A stretch of DNA of 64,000 nucleotides from the NCBI RefSeq assembly GCF_050947335.1, contig NC_134989.1, positions 6,441,501-6,505,500 on the forward strand, in the 5' to 3' direction. The DNA comes from Megachile rotundata. Taxonomy: Eukaryota > Arthropoda > Insecta > Hymenoptera > Megachilidae. This document shows positions 1-11,045 of this stretch, in pieces; the first letter of the stretch is position 1; the number at the start of each line of letters is the position of its first letter. The notes under the pieces are model-generated. The model was not told the origin of the DNA. It saw nothing but the letters and a program-made list of their open reading frames with translations, and did not search any database. The translations under genes were made by a program, and so were the position numbers.

Positions 1-1974
1 CGCATGAGAAATGTTACTATCGAAGTACACCTTGATCATCCACTAATAATAGTACCGGAATTTTTTTATAATTTAATTAAAATCGCATAAAATTAAGACT
101 AGCAAGTACATTTATTTTATCTACGTATTGAAGCTCTCTTAATCAAATAATCTCTTTTTCTTGCAATTTACATGAATATAGCGATGATCATTCAGCATCG
201 TGGACACGGTTTCCTGTCGCTCGATGGAAATTCGCTATAAACATTTGACGTCACGCACTTTCTACAATAACCGATTCCTGATAAAACTTCTTCCGAATAC
301 GTGGCGTGATACGTTACATGAAAAGCATCGAAAGTATCGAGAAACACACGGTTTACATCCAAAGAACGCGTGAAAAGGAACAGTGTCTGTGCAATCGTCG
401 GCATCGAGTCTCGCGACTGTGTTACACGACAGTGCTGAATAGAAGAAAAGCGAAGAAAAAAGAAAAATGGACGAGATTCGAATAGCCCGATTTCATGGCT
501 GCGATTGAAAGTTGCCGTGAAATTTTTTCAATCGTTAATTGTATAGTCTGTCAAGGTCTTTTTACGGTGCTGCATTCCATTCGGACAAGCAGGCAAAGTG
601 CTTTAACGTGCGAGCGATAGGATTTTTAACCTAACTAATTGTAACACCGATTGAAAGGACGATAAAAGCTTCGTGTAACAATTAAGCAACTTCGTTTTCC
701 TCTAAGAACCATGCGTCTATAATTAATAGAACTATTTGTAACAGTCAAATATTGTAATTTATTGAGAGACATTTTACGCTTTTGTATTTCCTGAAATTTA
801 ACACTTTGACGGCCATTTCGCTCATATGTGGGTGACACTTCCATACTGATCTATATTATTAAGAACTTGTTGTCTAACTGAAAATACTCATATTAATTTG
901 TTGGAATTATGGAAAATAAATATAACAAGGTTTGTTGAACATGGAAATACTACTTAATATTGTTTTTAACTGCTTCAGTGTGGCAGTCAAAATGTTAAAA
1001 TTGTTGGTAAAATTTATTCTTGATGGCTACCAATCACTTTTTATTTCGTTTTAATTTTACTATTTACAATAATAGACAAATTTTGAAGTATTCGATAATG
1101 TGTGTTTATTATTTGAGAGTGTTTAAAGTACTGGCTAAAAAAGCGGATTTATTATACCCAAATCGTCATTTTTAAAATTAATGAATTGTAATCGTTAATT
1201 AAAGGGCATAAATTAAATTGTTCAGTTATTCTCCTTCATTTCCTTGTATCATTTCATTACCAATTCTCACGAGTCTTGTTTCTATAAACATAATTTTGGC
1301 ACCACGAAATGGAAGAAAAATAATTTTATAAAAATAAATTGCAATAAATTTGATGAAATAGAATATATAAATCATCCCCTCACAATAATAAATAGAAAAG
1401 CATTGTACTGTCACAATATTAATGCTAGTAACTGCATTTCAAACACCACAGTACGTAAACAATTCAACAGGAGAAGCTCTTTCGTAGGTTAGCCCAGATG
1501 TGTTGAATCGCGTCATAAACTGATACAGTCCATTTCGTCTAAAAATACATGTATCAGTGCAAACAATAATTTCTAATCATACTTTATAAACCAGTTGACG
1601 GTGGAATTTAGTTTCAAAACAGGGTGCGGAATTAAAAACAAGGAACGACATGTATACATGTCGAACGCAGGGCAAATGGTACTATTATACATTTTACGAA
1701 AAACCAGGAAGGATTACATTTTTATTCGTCAAAAAAACTAACAATTCGTTTCTGAATACGTTATTCTTAAAAGCTTGAAAATTGTCAAGAAATAATACTA
1801 TACATAAGCAAGTCTTGTGTAAAAATGTATAGGACTTTACCTCACAGAGCAACGTGCCATTATTGGCCCTGCTAACTGCTGACGCAGTTTCTCCGCAAAT
1901 CAACGCTGGCCGTCCAAGTCGCGGGTTAGGTATGTAATTAGTTTTGATACGCAAGCCTCAATCCATATGAAATA
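1..1974. other. AT-rich unique DNA, no gene seen
   Basis: Only short open frames (under 90 codons) are present, on both strands, with no recognisable domain. The composition is ordinary AT-rich intergenic sequence. The only structures noticed are a perfect 18-bp palindrome at 1646-1663 and an 8-bp inverted pair (CTGATACA / TGTATCAG) around 1519-1556. Confidence 0.6.
1646..1663. repeat. 18-bp perfect palindrome
   Basis: The sequence CGACATGTATACATGTCG reads identically on both strands. It could be a binding site for a dimeric protein or chance; nothing beside it argues for either. Confidence 0.6.
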
Positions 1975-2055
1975 TTAGGTCTACTGGAAAGTTCTGTCCG
2001 TTTTTAGAATTAAGCTAACCATTCTAAAACGGACAGAACTTGCCGGTAGACCTAA
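1975..2055. mobile_element. 81-bp mariner-type fold-back element
   Basis: The element consists almost entirely of two inverted repeats of about 38 bases separated by a few bases. Both arms begin TTAGGTCTAC and share the block AAGTTCTGTCCGTTTT, with two clear mismatches plus a one-base length difference in the T run. It is flanked by TA at 1973-1974 and 2056-2057, the target duplication of Tc1/mariner transposons. There is no room for a transposase, so this is a minimal non-autonomous derivative mobilised in trans, or the product of a large internal deletion. The TIR differs from that of the mariner at 7602-8494, so it belongs to another family. Confidence 0.75.
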
Positions 2056-2057
2056 TA

Positions 2058-2085
2058 TATCACTTTAGGTAGACCTAAAGTGATA
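2058..2085. repeat. 28-bp hairpin abutting the fold-back element
   Basis: Two perfect 13-bp arms (TATCACTTTAGGT and its complement) are separated by AG. The hairpin begins within a base or two of the mariner fold-back's right target duplication, and its inner sequence TTTAGGTAGACCTAA resembles that element's end. It may be a nested remnant of a related insertion. Confidence 0.6.
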
Positions 2086-2177
2086 TACACATATTAAAAT
2101 CTAACCTATCCTTACCGGTTACAACTGGCTTTAAAAAATAATTTATTACGCAGTGAACTGAATTTTTCAAAAACGTT

Positions 2178-2208
2178 TCTTTATTATTCTCACTACGCGA
2201 GGAAGATT
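2178..2208 (+). repeat. Short direct repeat, copy 1
   Basis: A block of about 31 bases containing CTTTATTATTCTCACTAC and CGAGGAAGAT recurs at 3518-3548 with one mismatch (G/A). The copies are 1340 bp apart in the same orientation. No further homology extends outward, so this looks like a remnant of a dispersed repeat rather than LTRs. Confidence 0.5.
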
Positions 2209-2623
2209 ATGCTGTAACTAAATTACATTGTATCTCAAGTTCATTGTTAGTGAATTATACTCTAATTTCATTACATTCTATTTTAGTTAAATCGCGAATC
2301 ATTTATATTCTAATTAAATTAATTGATTATACAATTTAGAGTACCATGAGTGATTACTAATATACTTTTCAAGGTATCAACAGGACCATTTAATCGTGTA
2401 CGAAGTCTTCTGGTGCAGTTTTGAGACAAGTGATATAAAACAACCGATCATAACCTACCTGAAACGGAGGTGCGCCGGATCCTTTCCCAGCTTGTAGAGA
2501 CGTCAATCTTCGAGGCTCTATCGTTCTGAAGGACTCATTTTAAAGGTGAAGCTTCAAAGAATGTGACCATATTTTTTCAAATTTTAACCCTTTACGCCCC
2601 ACATTGAGAAAAACGCAAAAAAA

Positions 2624-2905
2624 GAATTTGTTTAAATTTGCCAACATTTTATAAGAAATTGACAAAGTTAAAAAAAATATTTTAAAATAGCACAATCTTT
2701 CATGAATAAAATGAAAAAAGTTTTAGCTAAATTGGTTGAGTAGTTTCAGAGAAAAAATTCTTAAGTGCACACTATTTTCGCCAAAATGGGCAAAAATTGC
2801 AAACTTTGAAGGCTTGTCATTCCTTAACAAGTTCGAAACCGGCAAAATGATGATTTAAACCCCCCCTAATTTCACATGGTACAACATATTTCGATTATAG
2901 GAAAA
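2624..2905 (+). repeat. Dispersed repeat R4, copy a (degenerate)
   Basis: This segment aligns with 12664-12903. Shared blocks include AATATTTTAAAATAGC, GGTTGAGTAGTTT followed by GAGAAAAAATT, and TAATTTCACATGG followed by CATATTTCGATTA. The identity looks like roughly 70-75 per cent. Immediately downstream, 2916-2931 is a perfect palindrome (TGACTTTTAAAAGTCA). It looks like an old non-coding transposon remnant; the superfamily cannot be told. Confidence 0.6.
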
Positions 2906-2960
2906 TCGGAGATGGTGACTTTTAAAAGTCATCGATTCGGCGTGGAATGACCCATATGCA

Positions 2961-4777
2961 ATTCAACTAGTTAATTACAAAATCTACTGATTTAATTCAA
3001 ATTAATTAATCATAAAATTTACTTACGTAACAATTAATTAAGTACATAATTGTTTAGATAATTACATTTAATTAATTGCATAATTTGATTGTACAAATAG
3101 CGTTAGATTTATAGGCGTTTAATTGAAGCTTCGAGATCTTACCTGCGAGATTTCGAAATTGTTCAAGTCTTGAAAGCGAGACTTCAGAATTTTGCGACTC
3201 GTCCAAAATTTGATAACGTGTTTCAATTTTTGAATTCCGTGACATCGAAATTCCCAAAAATACAACTTAACGCGAAAATCTACGTTCTTTTGATTCATGT
3301 TTCAACATCCGTTTCATTCATTGTGAGACCGGTCTTCGTACATGGTCATCCAGAAGTTGAACGACACCATCTAATAAGGTGGATACATTCATCCAACTTC
3401 GTCCTCAAGGGCTGTATTCTTTTTTTCGTGGCTAGTACCTATACCGATTCTCTTGTTGTGAAGCGGCTCTTGCCTCTGAAAGCTGTTAATCAATTTTGTT
3501 CCCTGGAAAACGTTCGTTCTTTATTATTCTCACTACACGAGGAAGATCTGAACTAATAAATTAATACTGAACTGGTTTAAATAAAAGACTGGGCTCAAGA
3601 AAAAAAATCTATCTCAGTAATTCTTCTCACAGTGCAACAGAGACCGGAATCGAAAATGCTCACTGTGGAAATAGGACACGAAATTTGAAAACTGGCGGCT
3701 GTCCTTTGCTTGCCACGGTTCGCCTTTGTCGGCGGTGGCAAAAGCGAACCGTCGCTAGCTCGCCGAATAAGTGAAATAAAAGACGGCGAGACATTAAAAT
3801 GTCTGACAATATTCCAACAGTGTTTCCAAAAGCAATACGGGAATTGGATCTGGGAGGGATACATTGTAAAGTGAGAATTCGATCACGGTTCTCAATTCAA
3901 TCTGTTGGAGTAATCCATTTTTTAATGAATGTTAAATATTATCCAAATTATATGGCGTTTGGTCTCATTTTGCAGATTTTCTGCATTTTCGGCATGATTT
4001 TTTGCATTTTCTGTTTTTGGTTAACAAAGTTTGCAGTAAAAAAAGTAGGCCCAGAAAGAGACGTTTTGCACTGTTGGAGGAAAACAAGTGTTACACTGTG
4101 GGAGGATTTACTGTATTTCTTTCCTGAGATACAAACTGATACTATGAACTTTTTTCTTATCAAACATCGACTAGTTTCTGTTAAACATATAAACCAACAT
4201 AACCTAACCTAATCTGACATAACTTACCCTAACGCCATTAACACTGGCGTTAATGGAGGACTACTTTGTTTCATCTTATTATGTTTTTTCGTAATGGGAC
4301 AATGATGCCGCTGCAAGTAGAATTGTTTAGAGACTTCAAAAGAAAAAAGGAAACACGGATACCACTGAAAAGAATTAAGGGAACAGAAAAATTTCTGGAA
4401 GGTCTAAGAGTATGGCCACCAAGATAACAGTATTTTCCTTACTAGATATGATGCCTACAATATTTCTCTTCTTAATTGTTCATACATCGTTCCTTGTGTA
4501 GTGAGACGAGATTGGCACTAACGATAACACATTGCTGAACGGTGAAAATCAATTTGCCTACAACTATAGTTAAAGTGTCTTAAGCAGTCGATAACAGAAG
4601 TTCCATTCTACAATTATATTCTCGATGTTGAGAAAGTTAAGCTGCAAATTGATGTGGTATTATTTCGGATACGGCTATTAGAGAAGCCTATAATATTTCT
4701 TTTCTATAGAACTTTCCGATATACCAATTTTATAATAACTACTTTTGTCTCAGAACAGATAGATAATTAGATATTCA
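2961..4777. other. Unique DNA with chance-length ORFs and a GC-rich hairpin
   Basis: Two overlapping plus-strand frames of 128 and 137 codons (3170-3556, 3799-4212) show no recognisable domain, and the second is largely built from AT-rich hydrophobic codons. Near 3600-3790 the GC content rises. Positions 3715-3752 form a hairpin with perfect 9-bp outer arms (ACGGTTCGC / GCGAACCGT) and a partly paired inner stem. At 4231-4257 the overlapping inverted words CCATTAA/TTAATGG and AACGCCA/TGGCGTT occur. CCTAA words lie at about 4201-4212. Confidence 0.4.
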
Positions 4778-4781
4778 TTAA

Positions 4782-5024
4782 CCCCTTGCACTATGATGCT
4801 TTTCTCAAGTGCGTCAGTCAGAACTGACTAATTTCAGACATAACAAGAAAACAGGCATAGAAACTTGAAATGTTATGTGAATTTGGTATCGTGCAGTCGT
4901 TGACTATGCACATTATAGTTGGACTTGAACTCTAAATTGAAATATATTCAAAATTCGAGTAAAATTGGTCATAGCCGAAGTATGAGTGCGTCACGAGTCA
5001 GACTCGTCAAAATAGTGTAAGGGG
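4782..5024. mobile_element. TTAA-flanked MITE (piggyBac-like)
   Basis: A 243-bp element lies between TTAA tetranucleotides (4778-4781 and 5025-5028). Its terminal inverted repeats begin CCCCTTGCACTAT and CCCCTTACACTAT, 12 of 13 matching. TTAA target duplications with termini beginning CCC are typical of the piggyBac superfamily. Subterminal words GTGCGTCA and AGTCAGA/CTGAC recur near both ends. There is no coding capacity, so the element would depend on a transposase elsewhere. Confidence 0.7.
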
Positions 5025-5028
5025 TTAA

Positions 5029-7599
5029 AAACGGTTATATTTAAGAATAAAAAACACAATGTAATGTTTGTGGCCGCTAAAGTGTCGATTCCTTTTAATA
5101 CGTGACAAGATTAATGTTTCGCATAGGTAGACAGCTACAGACGATTAGAGATCTTGAAATTACAGTAGACGGGCTATTGCTTAACCGATGGAGACGTAAT
5201 GCTCAGCTTGCACTGTCTAGGATTACCTCGTCTATTTCGACAGCTGTCTACTATGAAATCGTGGTAAAGACGATAATATTTGGAAGCCTGTTTGGGGAAA
5301 AAGCGAGTTAGGGACTATGTCAGAGAGTTCAGCGAAAATAGTTTTGGTCGCATGATTAAAACGAATAGTTTTCAAAAATATGGCCATAACAATTTTTACG
5401 TAATTTTGTAACACCTAATAACTTTTATGTTCCTTGTCAAATGATTTAATTCTTGAATAAATCCTTTGTTTCTTTCCTATTAACTCAAATTTTAAAATAG
5501 TTCACATGTATACACATACAGGACATTGAAAATGTATATATTCACACTTCATATACATTTCACACTTTACATGCATGACCTATTTCACTCTTTATATTTT
5601 GTCAACAGGCGTACATACACACACTCACACACTTTCGTAGCGGCTGCCATTCTTGACTCCTACATTCATGACTCTTTTATAAGCGAGCTTCTTGTTTTAT
5701 CCAATCTACAAATACTTTCCTCGCAACGAACAATAATTCGTTGCATATGTAATAATCGCAAAAAGGGGTAATGGTATTATTCATAAGCAGGCGTTAGACT
5801 AGTAGCTGACAATTAAATGAGCTTATAATTTTGACCAGCAGTGTATGTTGGCTTCGGGATTTTCTTAGCCTCATTTCTTTACGCGGCGTTTATTACGACT
5901 TCTAGGAAGAAAAAGAGATTTACGGCGCGATCAACTCTCTACTTAGTACGTTTCTCGCTTCACTTTCTTGTTTTCTCGCGGGACACTCGAAACGAAACTA
6001 CTGCACAAGTTACCATACGAAATCGATCGCTAGATTTCATCAACAGGGCTTTCCAGATCGAGTTAAACCGCCGGAAAAAAGTGCCTGTCCGCAAGTATCA
6101 CGATTCGATTCACCATGGATCCGTTTGATCGAGATCAGTAACCTAGCAGACAGTCTTTTTATCGACGATACCTCAACATATTAAATTATTGCATATTAAA
6201 CGCTCGATTTCGAAACGTCACAAATCATTGTGATTGGAACACTTAAAATTCTGAAAAAATCAGCTCGAATTTTTCGAAGAAAAGTACATCAATGTATTCT
6301 TTGTTTGATTTTTGTATTAATGCGGTGATCAATGCATGGTATTTATCTTCGTTATTTCGCCGTGGTTCAAGTTCATTAGTTTTATTCGCCCATATCATTC
6401 TTATTCTGTAAAATAAATAAGTAACACTTCGAAGCTAAGTCATTTCGACTTCTAGTAAAACCAGTTTATTCATCTATAGTAAAAACTATGGAAATTCTGT
6501 TATGCTGTATAGTAATTGGTTTCTCTGCCCTCACCAGTACAAAAAACTTTTCAAGCAAATGAAAATGGAAGCTTGTCAAATGTCTTTTAAATTTACGAGT
6601 ATTTTGCATAGAGGGATGTTCCAGACGCGGAATACTTTTCACACTTCACAGGGCGACGTATTGGGTATCTGCAACATTGTTTTTCCTCTCATCGCTGCAT
6701 TTGAATATTTCTGTATGATGGAGGATCTCCTTTTTCGAGAAATCCTACACCGACACGAAATGACTCCTTTCACCCGGATCCTACCAACAGAATGCTATCG
6801 TTGAAACGAGAAGGAAATGAAAGGCAGAAAGAAGCGCACGAATAAACACGCGCAAAGATGCCTTTGACTGGCCAAAAGAAATAATACACGAAGTGGAAGT
6901 ATGTGTAAAATCATTTTGACGAAAGTGAACGGCGTAATTTCACCGTGTAACGTCATCGTCTCTTCTCGATGTCGGAAAATACAATGCGTTGCATAAATAT
7001 ACAATCGCTCCTTGTTTTTATTTATATGAAATTTCTAATAATTATATTCTTTAAACACTAATTCCTAGTGTGCAAATGAATAATTACATAAAAAGGATTT
7101 GGCGTATTAACATAAATATTCAGCTAATTTACATACGAACTAATTTTCTGATGTTTCATAAATATACCAAACACTTAAGAAAAACTGTTTTATCGTGTTC
7201 TACGTACAAAAGTACGAAACTGAAGAATTTATCGCATTCTCATTACCACAAATTATATCGCAAATTCGATTTGGCAGAGTGTCAATAAGATTTTTTATTG
7301 CATTTCCACCTACATTGTTCTACGTGTCAACTATTGCAAGTTTTGATTCATCTACATTCAAATATGTGCGATTATTTGAAAAAATCGTTCGTACCAAAAC
7401 TCCTCACTATTACATATTTGTATTGTAAATTTGACAATCTTCCAATTTCCAAATCTTGAATTTTGCTACTTTTCTTATCTTTTCTGAGTTTCCGAATTTC
7501 GGAAGTCTCAAATGCATCCAACTGTTGGTAATGAACTTGATTCGCTAGCAATTTTCTTACTTGAAATTAATATTTTCTTCACATTTAGGTATCATTACG
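5029..7599. other. Unique DNA, no supported gene
   Basis: This is mostly AT-rich sequence with a modestly GC- and CpG-richer block at about 5880-6140 that carries a 95-codon frame (5841-6128). No domain is recognised and no convincing splice signals flank it. The stretch 7436-7520 has a few CAATTTCCAAAT-type words resembling the octamer tracts found later in the window. Confidence 0.4.
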
Positions 7600-7601
7600 T
7601 A

Positions 7602-8494
7602 TTAGGTCATCCTATTAGTCGTGTCGCGTTTTCTCGCAGTTCATATAAACATCCGCATCTTGTTTGAACGAAATGTACACGAAAACTTCCCTCTGGACCT
7701 TTCAAGAGGTACCCTTTCTTCAGTCTAAAACGTGCATTCGAAGTATTCAGAACGATATTTTCAATATAAAAAATGGAAACAATGAGTGTTAATGAAATTC
7801 ATTTTCGGCAATGCATGCTGTATGAATTGAGAAAAGGCAGTTCAGTGAAAAATGCAGTTAAGAACATTTGTGACGTGTATGAGAAAGGGCTTTATGTGTA
7901 AGAAAATGTCAAAGGTGGTTTTCTCAATTTAGAAATAGGATTTTTGACCTTTCCGATAAACCACGGTCCGGTCGACCAACAAAGTTTGACGTGCAAAGTT
8001 TAACAGCTTTAGTTGAAGCAGAACCCTGTTTATCAGTTGAGGAAATAGTTGAAAGAATGAACAGTAGCAGTAGTACTGTACGTGAACATTTACATGAAAT
8101 GGGAAAGATATCAAAGCTTGGTCGGTTCCGCACGACCGCACATAGCAAAGACAACTTTACAAAAAATAAAGAGTTATAATTGGGAACATGTACCCCACCC
8201 ATAATACTCACCGGACCTTGCACCAAGTGATTATCACTTATTTCGATCATTGCAAAATTTTTTAACCGGTAAAAATTTGAACGATGCAGAACATGTTAAA
8301 TTAACAGTGACTCAGATTTTTAACTCAAAACCACAAAAATTTTTCGAAAATGGGATCAAACAGTTAGTGGAAGGATGGGAGGAAGTCATTGAAAACGATG
8401 GCCAATACATAAATGATTAAAGACAAATGTAAGCATTATTATTTTATAATTAAACATAGTGTTAAAAAACAACACGACTTATGGGATGACCTGA
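7602..8494 (+). mobile_element. Internally deleted mariner element
   Basis: The termini TTAGGTCATCC and, inverted, TCAGGTCATCC match over most of about 22 bases and are bounded by TA duplications at 7600-7601 and 8495-8496. Inside is a decayed mariner transposase (separate entry). At 893 bp it is some 400 bp shorter than the roughly 1.3 kb usual for mariners. The deletion removed the centre of the transposase, so the element cannot mobilise itself. Confidence 0.9.
7773..8420 (+). pseudogene. Mariner DD34D transposase, broken
   Basis: Transposase of the mariner family, which cuts and pastes DNA at TA sites. The reading starts at ATG 7773 and encodes the N-terminal helix-turn-helix (LYELRKGSSVKNAV). 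After a stop and frameshift the next block is in another frame (SVEEIVERMNSSSSTVREHL, about 8030-8090), the second helix-turn-helix. A deletion near 8130-8165 then removes the part that normally carries the first two catalytic aspartates. The C-terminal part is again recognisable: a stop codon, then YSPDLAPSDYHLF at about 8204-8244, the block with the third aspartate, and an ending GQYIND before TAA at 8418-8420. With stops, frameshifts and two missing aspartates it is inactive. Confidence 0.9.
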
Positions 8495-8496
8495 TA

Positions 8497-8994
8497 CGAA
8501 GCTTTCAATTCTTTTTACAGCATACGTATATATGTAGGATTGGGTCTGAGGCTCGTAACAGGAACGCGTTGAAACGGGTCTAATCACGATGCCGATCGCT
8601 TTTTGACTGACTCTCGAGTTTTAATTTTCTTTTGTGTTTGCCCGCATTCTTTCGCACACATACACGCACTCACCTACACTCATTCGTACTCTTTCTCTCA
8701 CAGATACGTTTGTACATACTCTCTTGTATCCTCTCATTTGCACATTCACATATATTCGCATTCCCTCATATATTTCTAAAGAAAAATATCGATATAAACT
8801 TCGGAATTAACTAAACTGTCTATATACTAGCTTGCTTACTTTACATTAAACGAATGATCACGATTTCATTCAGTTTGAAAAAAATGCAGTTTTGAAACAA
8901 ATGAAAAAATTTTTTTACAAATTGTTGGTCTTTAAAGAAATCAATTCTTTTTCGTGGACACTTCTTTTTTATAAGTTCATAGTATTTTAGAAAT
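8497..8994. other. Unique AT-rich DNA, nothing seen
   Basis: The stretch contains a CA/CT-rich segment at about 8635-8770 (short runs of CACACA and CTCTC words) that opens a 60-codon frame of no interest. No TIRs, tRNA or splice-bounded frame were found. Confidence 0.5.
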
Positions 8995-9000
8995 ACTTAC

Positions 9001-9146
9001 CTTAATAGTGGCTTTGGGTGCTCGATTCGCAAACTGGCTAACTTGACCTCCGTCTGTACGCAAAATGTATAAATCATAGTAATGTAAATTGTGATCTCTT
9101 AGGATTGTTTGCGATACATATTCCATATTTTCATAAGCACAGACTC
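9001..9146 (-). CDS. Candidate internal exon, product unknown (R5 unit a)
   Basis: Read on the minus strand, an acceptor-like CTTAATTCTCAG precedes 9146 and a strong donor AAG|GTAAGT follows 9001. The 146 bases between have one open frame of 48 codons, including YVSQTILRDHNLHYYDLY and RTDGGQVSQFANRAPKATIK, with a mixed, protein-like composition. A second possible acceptor (TTTGCAG, exon start 9166) would include an in-frame TAA. A diverged copy with both splice signals is at 11046-11201. I do not recognise the protein. It may be an exon of a real gene, or one of two dead copies of a duplicated gene fragment. Confidence 0.35.
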
Positions 9147-9295
9147 CTGAGAATTAAGCTTCATACCTGCAAATTAAACATTTTTTGCATTACTTTGATG
9201 TATACGTGATCTATGTATCATTTTCGCTTATATCGAATGTGTCTAAGCAAAAATTCAAATCCGTGAGATTCGGTTAATATCGAATGTTGTATTCC
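9147..9295 (-). repeat. Upstream part of duplicated unit R5 (copy a)
   Basis: The homology to the 11.0-11.4 kb copy continues past the candidate exon. Shared words are ATTTTCGCTTATATCGAAT, GTGAGATTCG and the AAATTAAA stretch between them. The duplicated unit is therefore about 300 bp (8995-9295 against 11041-11375), not just an exon. Confidence 0.55.
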
Positions 9296-9639
9296 ACCCA
9301 TTAATTTGTAACATTTGTGAAGCATCGTGAAAAAATTCATTGAACAATTAAAGTAGAATATTTTTGAGTTGCTACTTACCAACAGCCAAAATAGCATCAA
9401 ATGTAAAAGTTTAAATAATATTACTGTTAAGCACAATAATGATAGTATTTTTTCGAAACCATATTTTATAATTATAGACGACTCAATAGCCAGTGAGATT
9501 TACAGCCTTTTTTAGTCAACATGTTCTCAGTTTTGCTCATTCAGAATATGTTCAGTAAATTTTAAAATTTTACAAAACGATAATTCATAATATTGTTTCC
9601 TTTATGTAAAAAGTTTATGTAAAATTTTCAGATTCGACA

Positions 9640-9969
9640 ATGGAATCTAATCTGGATTCCCTGGAATCTGGGCTCGCAATGACTACCTCACACGATAGGA
9701 GAATATCAAGAGCATCGATTGTAAAACTATACATACATTGGTTTATTAATATATTTATTAGGGATATAATATCCATGCTTCTAAAAAAATATATGGATCC
9801 TTACATCGATCAATACTTCATAAATTTTACAATCACCGAAAACTATGGTGAAATACAGATAATTTTAATTAAGTTTGTTTTTCATTTTATTGTTTTTGAA
9901 ATACTAAATTTCATTTGCAATAGTATTTATAACATTTTTAACATTTTACCAACACGTATACATGAATGA
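9640..9969 (+). CDS. Hypothetical ORF with a splice-like start, unknown
   Basis: The frame opens just after TTTTCAG (ending about 9630), a good splice acceptor, and the first 34 codons from ATG 9640 look protein-like: acidic and serine-rich (ESNLDSLESG), then SHDRRISRASIVK. Beyond about residue 35 the frame becomes a run of AT-rich hydrophobic codons and may simply be intron read through; GTAAAA after 9719 is a weak possible donor. A second frame of the same character (9979-10170) follows in a different phase. No domain is recognised. This could be a last exon of an unseen gene or chance. Confidence 0.2.
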   Translation: MESNLDSLESGLAMTTSHDRRISRASIVKLYIHWFINIFIRDIISMLLKKYMDPYIDQYFINFTITENYGEIQIILIKFVFHFIVFEILNFICNSIYNIFNILPTRIHE

Positions 9970-10376
9970 GTACTTTTTGTGATTAGGAATAATTTAATGC
10001 TATTAATTATATTTTATATTCTATGTTATTATATCATAAATGAGAGAAATGATAAGAAATACGTATTTATGTGCATTACATCATTGTTATATACGGCTGC
10101 TATTATAATCATGGAAATACGTATATATCAAATGTTTGTACGAAGTCATACAATTGTTCGCATTTATTAATACTAACTTAATTTACAATAATGAATAAGA
10201 TTGTATAATAGAAAAAAATAAAGAATAATATTTTGTTAAAACATCTGAGATCAAATACTTAGTTCCAAATTTTCCTCAAATTCTCCAAATTTTTAATTCT
10301 CAAATTCCTAAAATTCTAATTTTAACTGACACGTAACCAGTCATAACTGAAGTGATAATTTGTTATAACTAAACTA

Positions 10377-10683
10377 CAGTGGATGACAAAGGTATTCGTA
10401 CACTTGAAATATAGAAATAAAAAGAACAATATTTTCTATATTATTAAGTATATTTAATCATATACATGTACATATACGTCCCGGCGATTTCTCACAGTCT
10501 CGTGAATTTCAAGTCATTTCAAGTTACTAATTGATATTAATGCCTTCGGTTTTGGGTCATTTGTTGCTGTAAGTGTAATGTTTGATATACACTTATATAT
10601 GATTAAATATACTTAATAATATAGAAAACACTGTTCTTTTTATTTCTACATTTCAAGTGTACGAATACTTTTGTTCTCCACTG
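10377..10683. mobile_element. Tc1-type MITE with long terminal inverted repeats
   Basis: The 307-bp element begins CAGTGGATGACAAAGG and ends with the complement of CAGTGGAGAACAAAAG. The arms pair over about 90 bases with few mismatches, leaving a loop of roughly 120 bp. TA duplications flank it at 10375-10376 and 10684-10685. CAGT termini with TA duplications are typical of Tc1-like transposons. It has no transposase. A transcript would fold into a long hairpin. Confidence 0.85.
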
Positions 10684-10848
10684 TAGGTACATAATACAAT
10701 CGACCCTGTCGAACCTAACCTAAACCAAACTTAACTAAGTGAACAAGTTTTTTAAAGTGTTACGCCCTTGCCTATCCGGAGGAAACTATTTAATTGTTAT
10801 TCATCTCCACGCCGGGGTAAATAAGAATTATAACTGTAATGAGGTTGT

Positions 10849-10862
10849 TGCGCCACCAGAGA
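10849..10862 (-). promoter_or_regulatory. Possible CTCF-like motif
   Basis: The minus strand reads TCTGGTGGCGCAAC, close to the TGGCGC core of insect CTCF sites. One motif match of this length is expected by chance at some frequency, so the call is weak. Confidence 0.2.
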
Positions 10863-11045
10863 TGCTCATACACATGGTAATCTAAATCTGCACCCAACAC
10901 GTACTCGCACACACGCAGTCAGATCTTTTTTTTCGAAGTCAGGAGTGCTTACAATCGTTTTTTCGATCTGTAATCACTTTAAATTTAAAACTTCGATGAT
11001 CTGGGGAGGTCGGCCCTTCCTTTTCAGTAGTTTGAAAATACTGAC

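Noticed and set aside
3170..4212. Two adjacent plus ORFs of 128 and 137 codons as one gene
   Set aside because: No recognisable domain, no coherent splice pair between them, and their composition follows the local AT bias.
7602..8494. Active mariner transposase
   Set aside because: Stops, frameshifts and loss of the region with the first two catalytic aspartates make it a dead, internally deleted copy.
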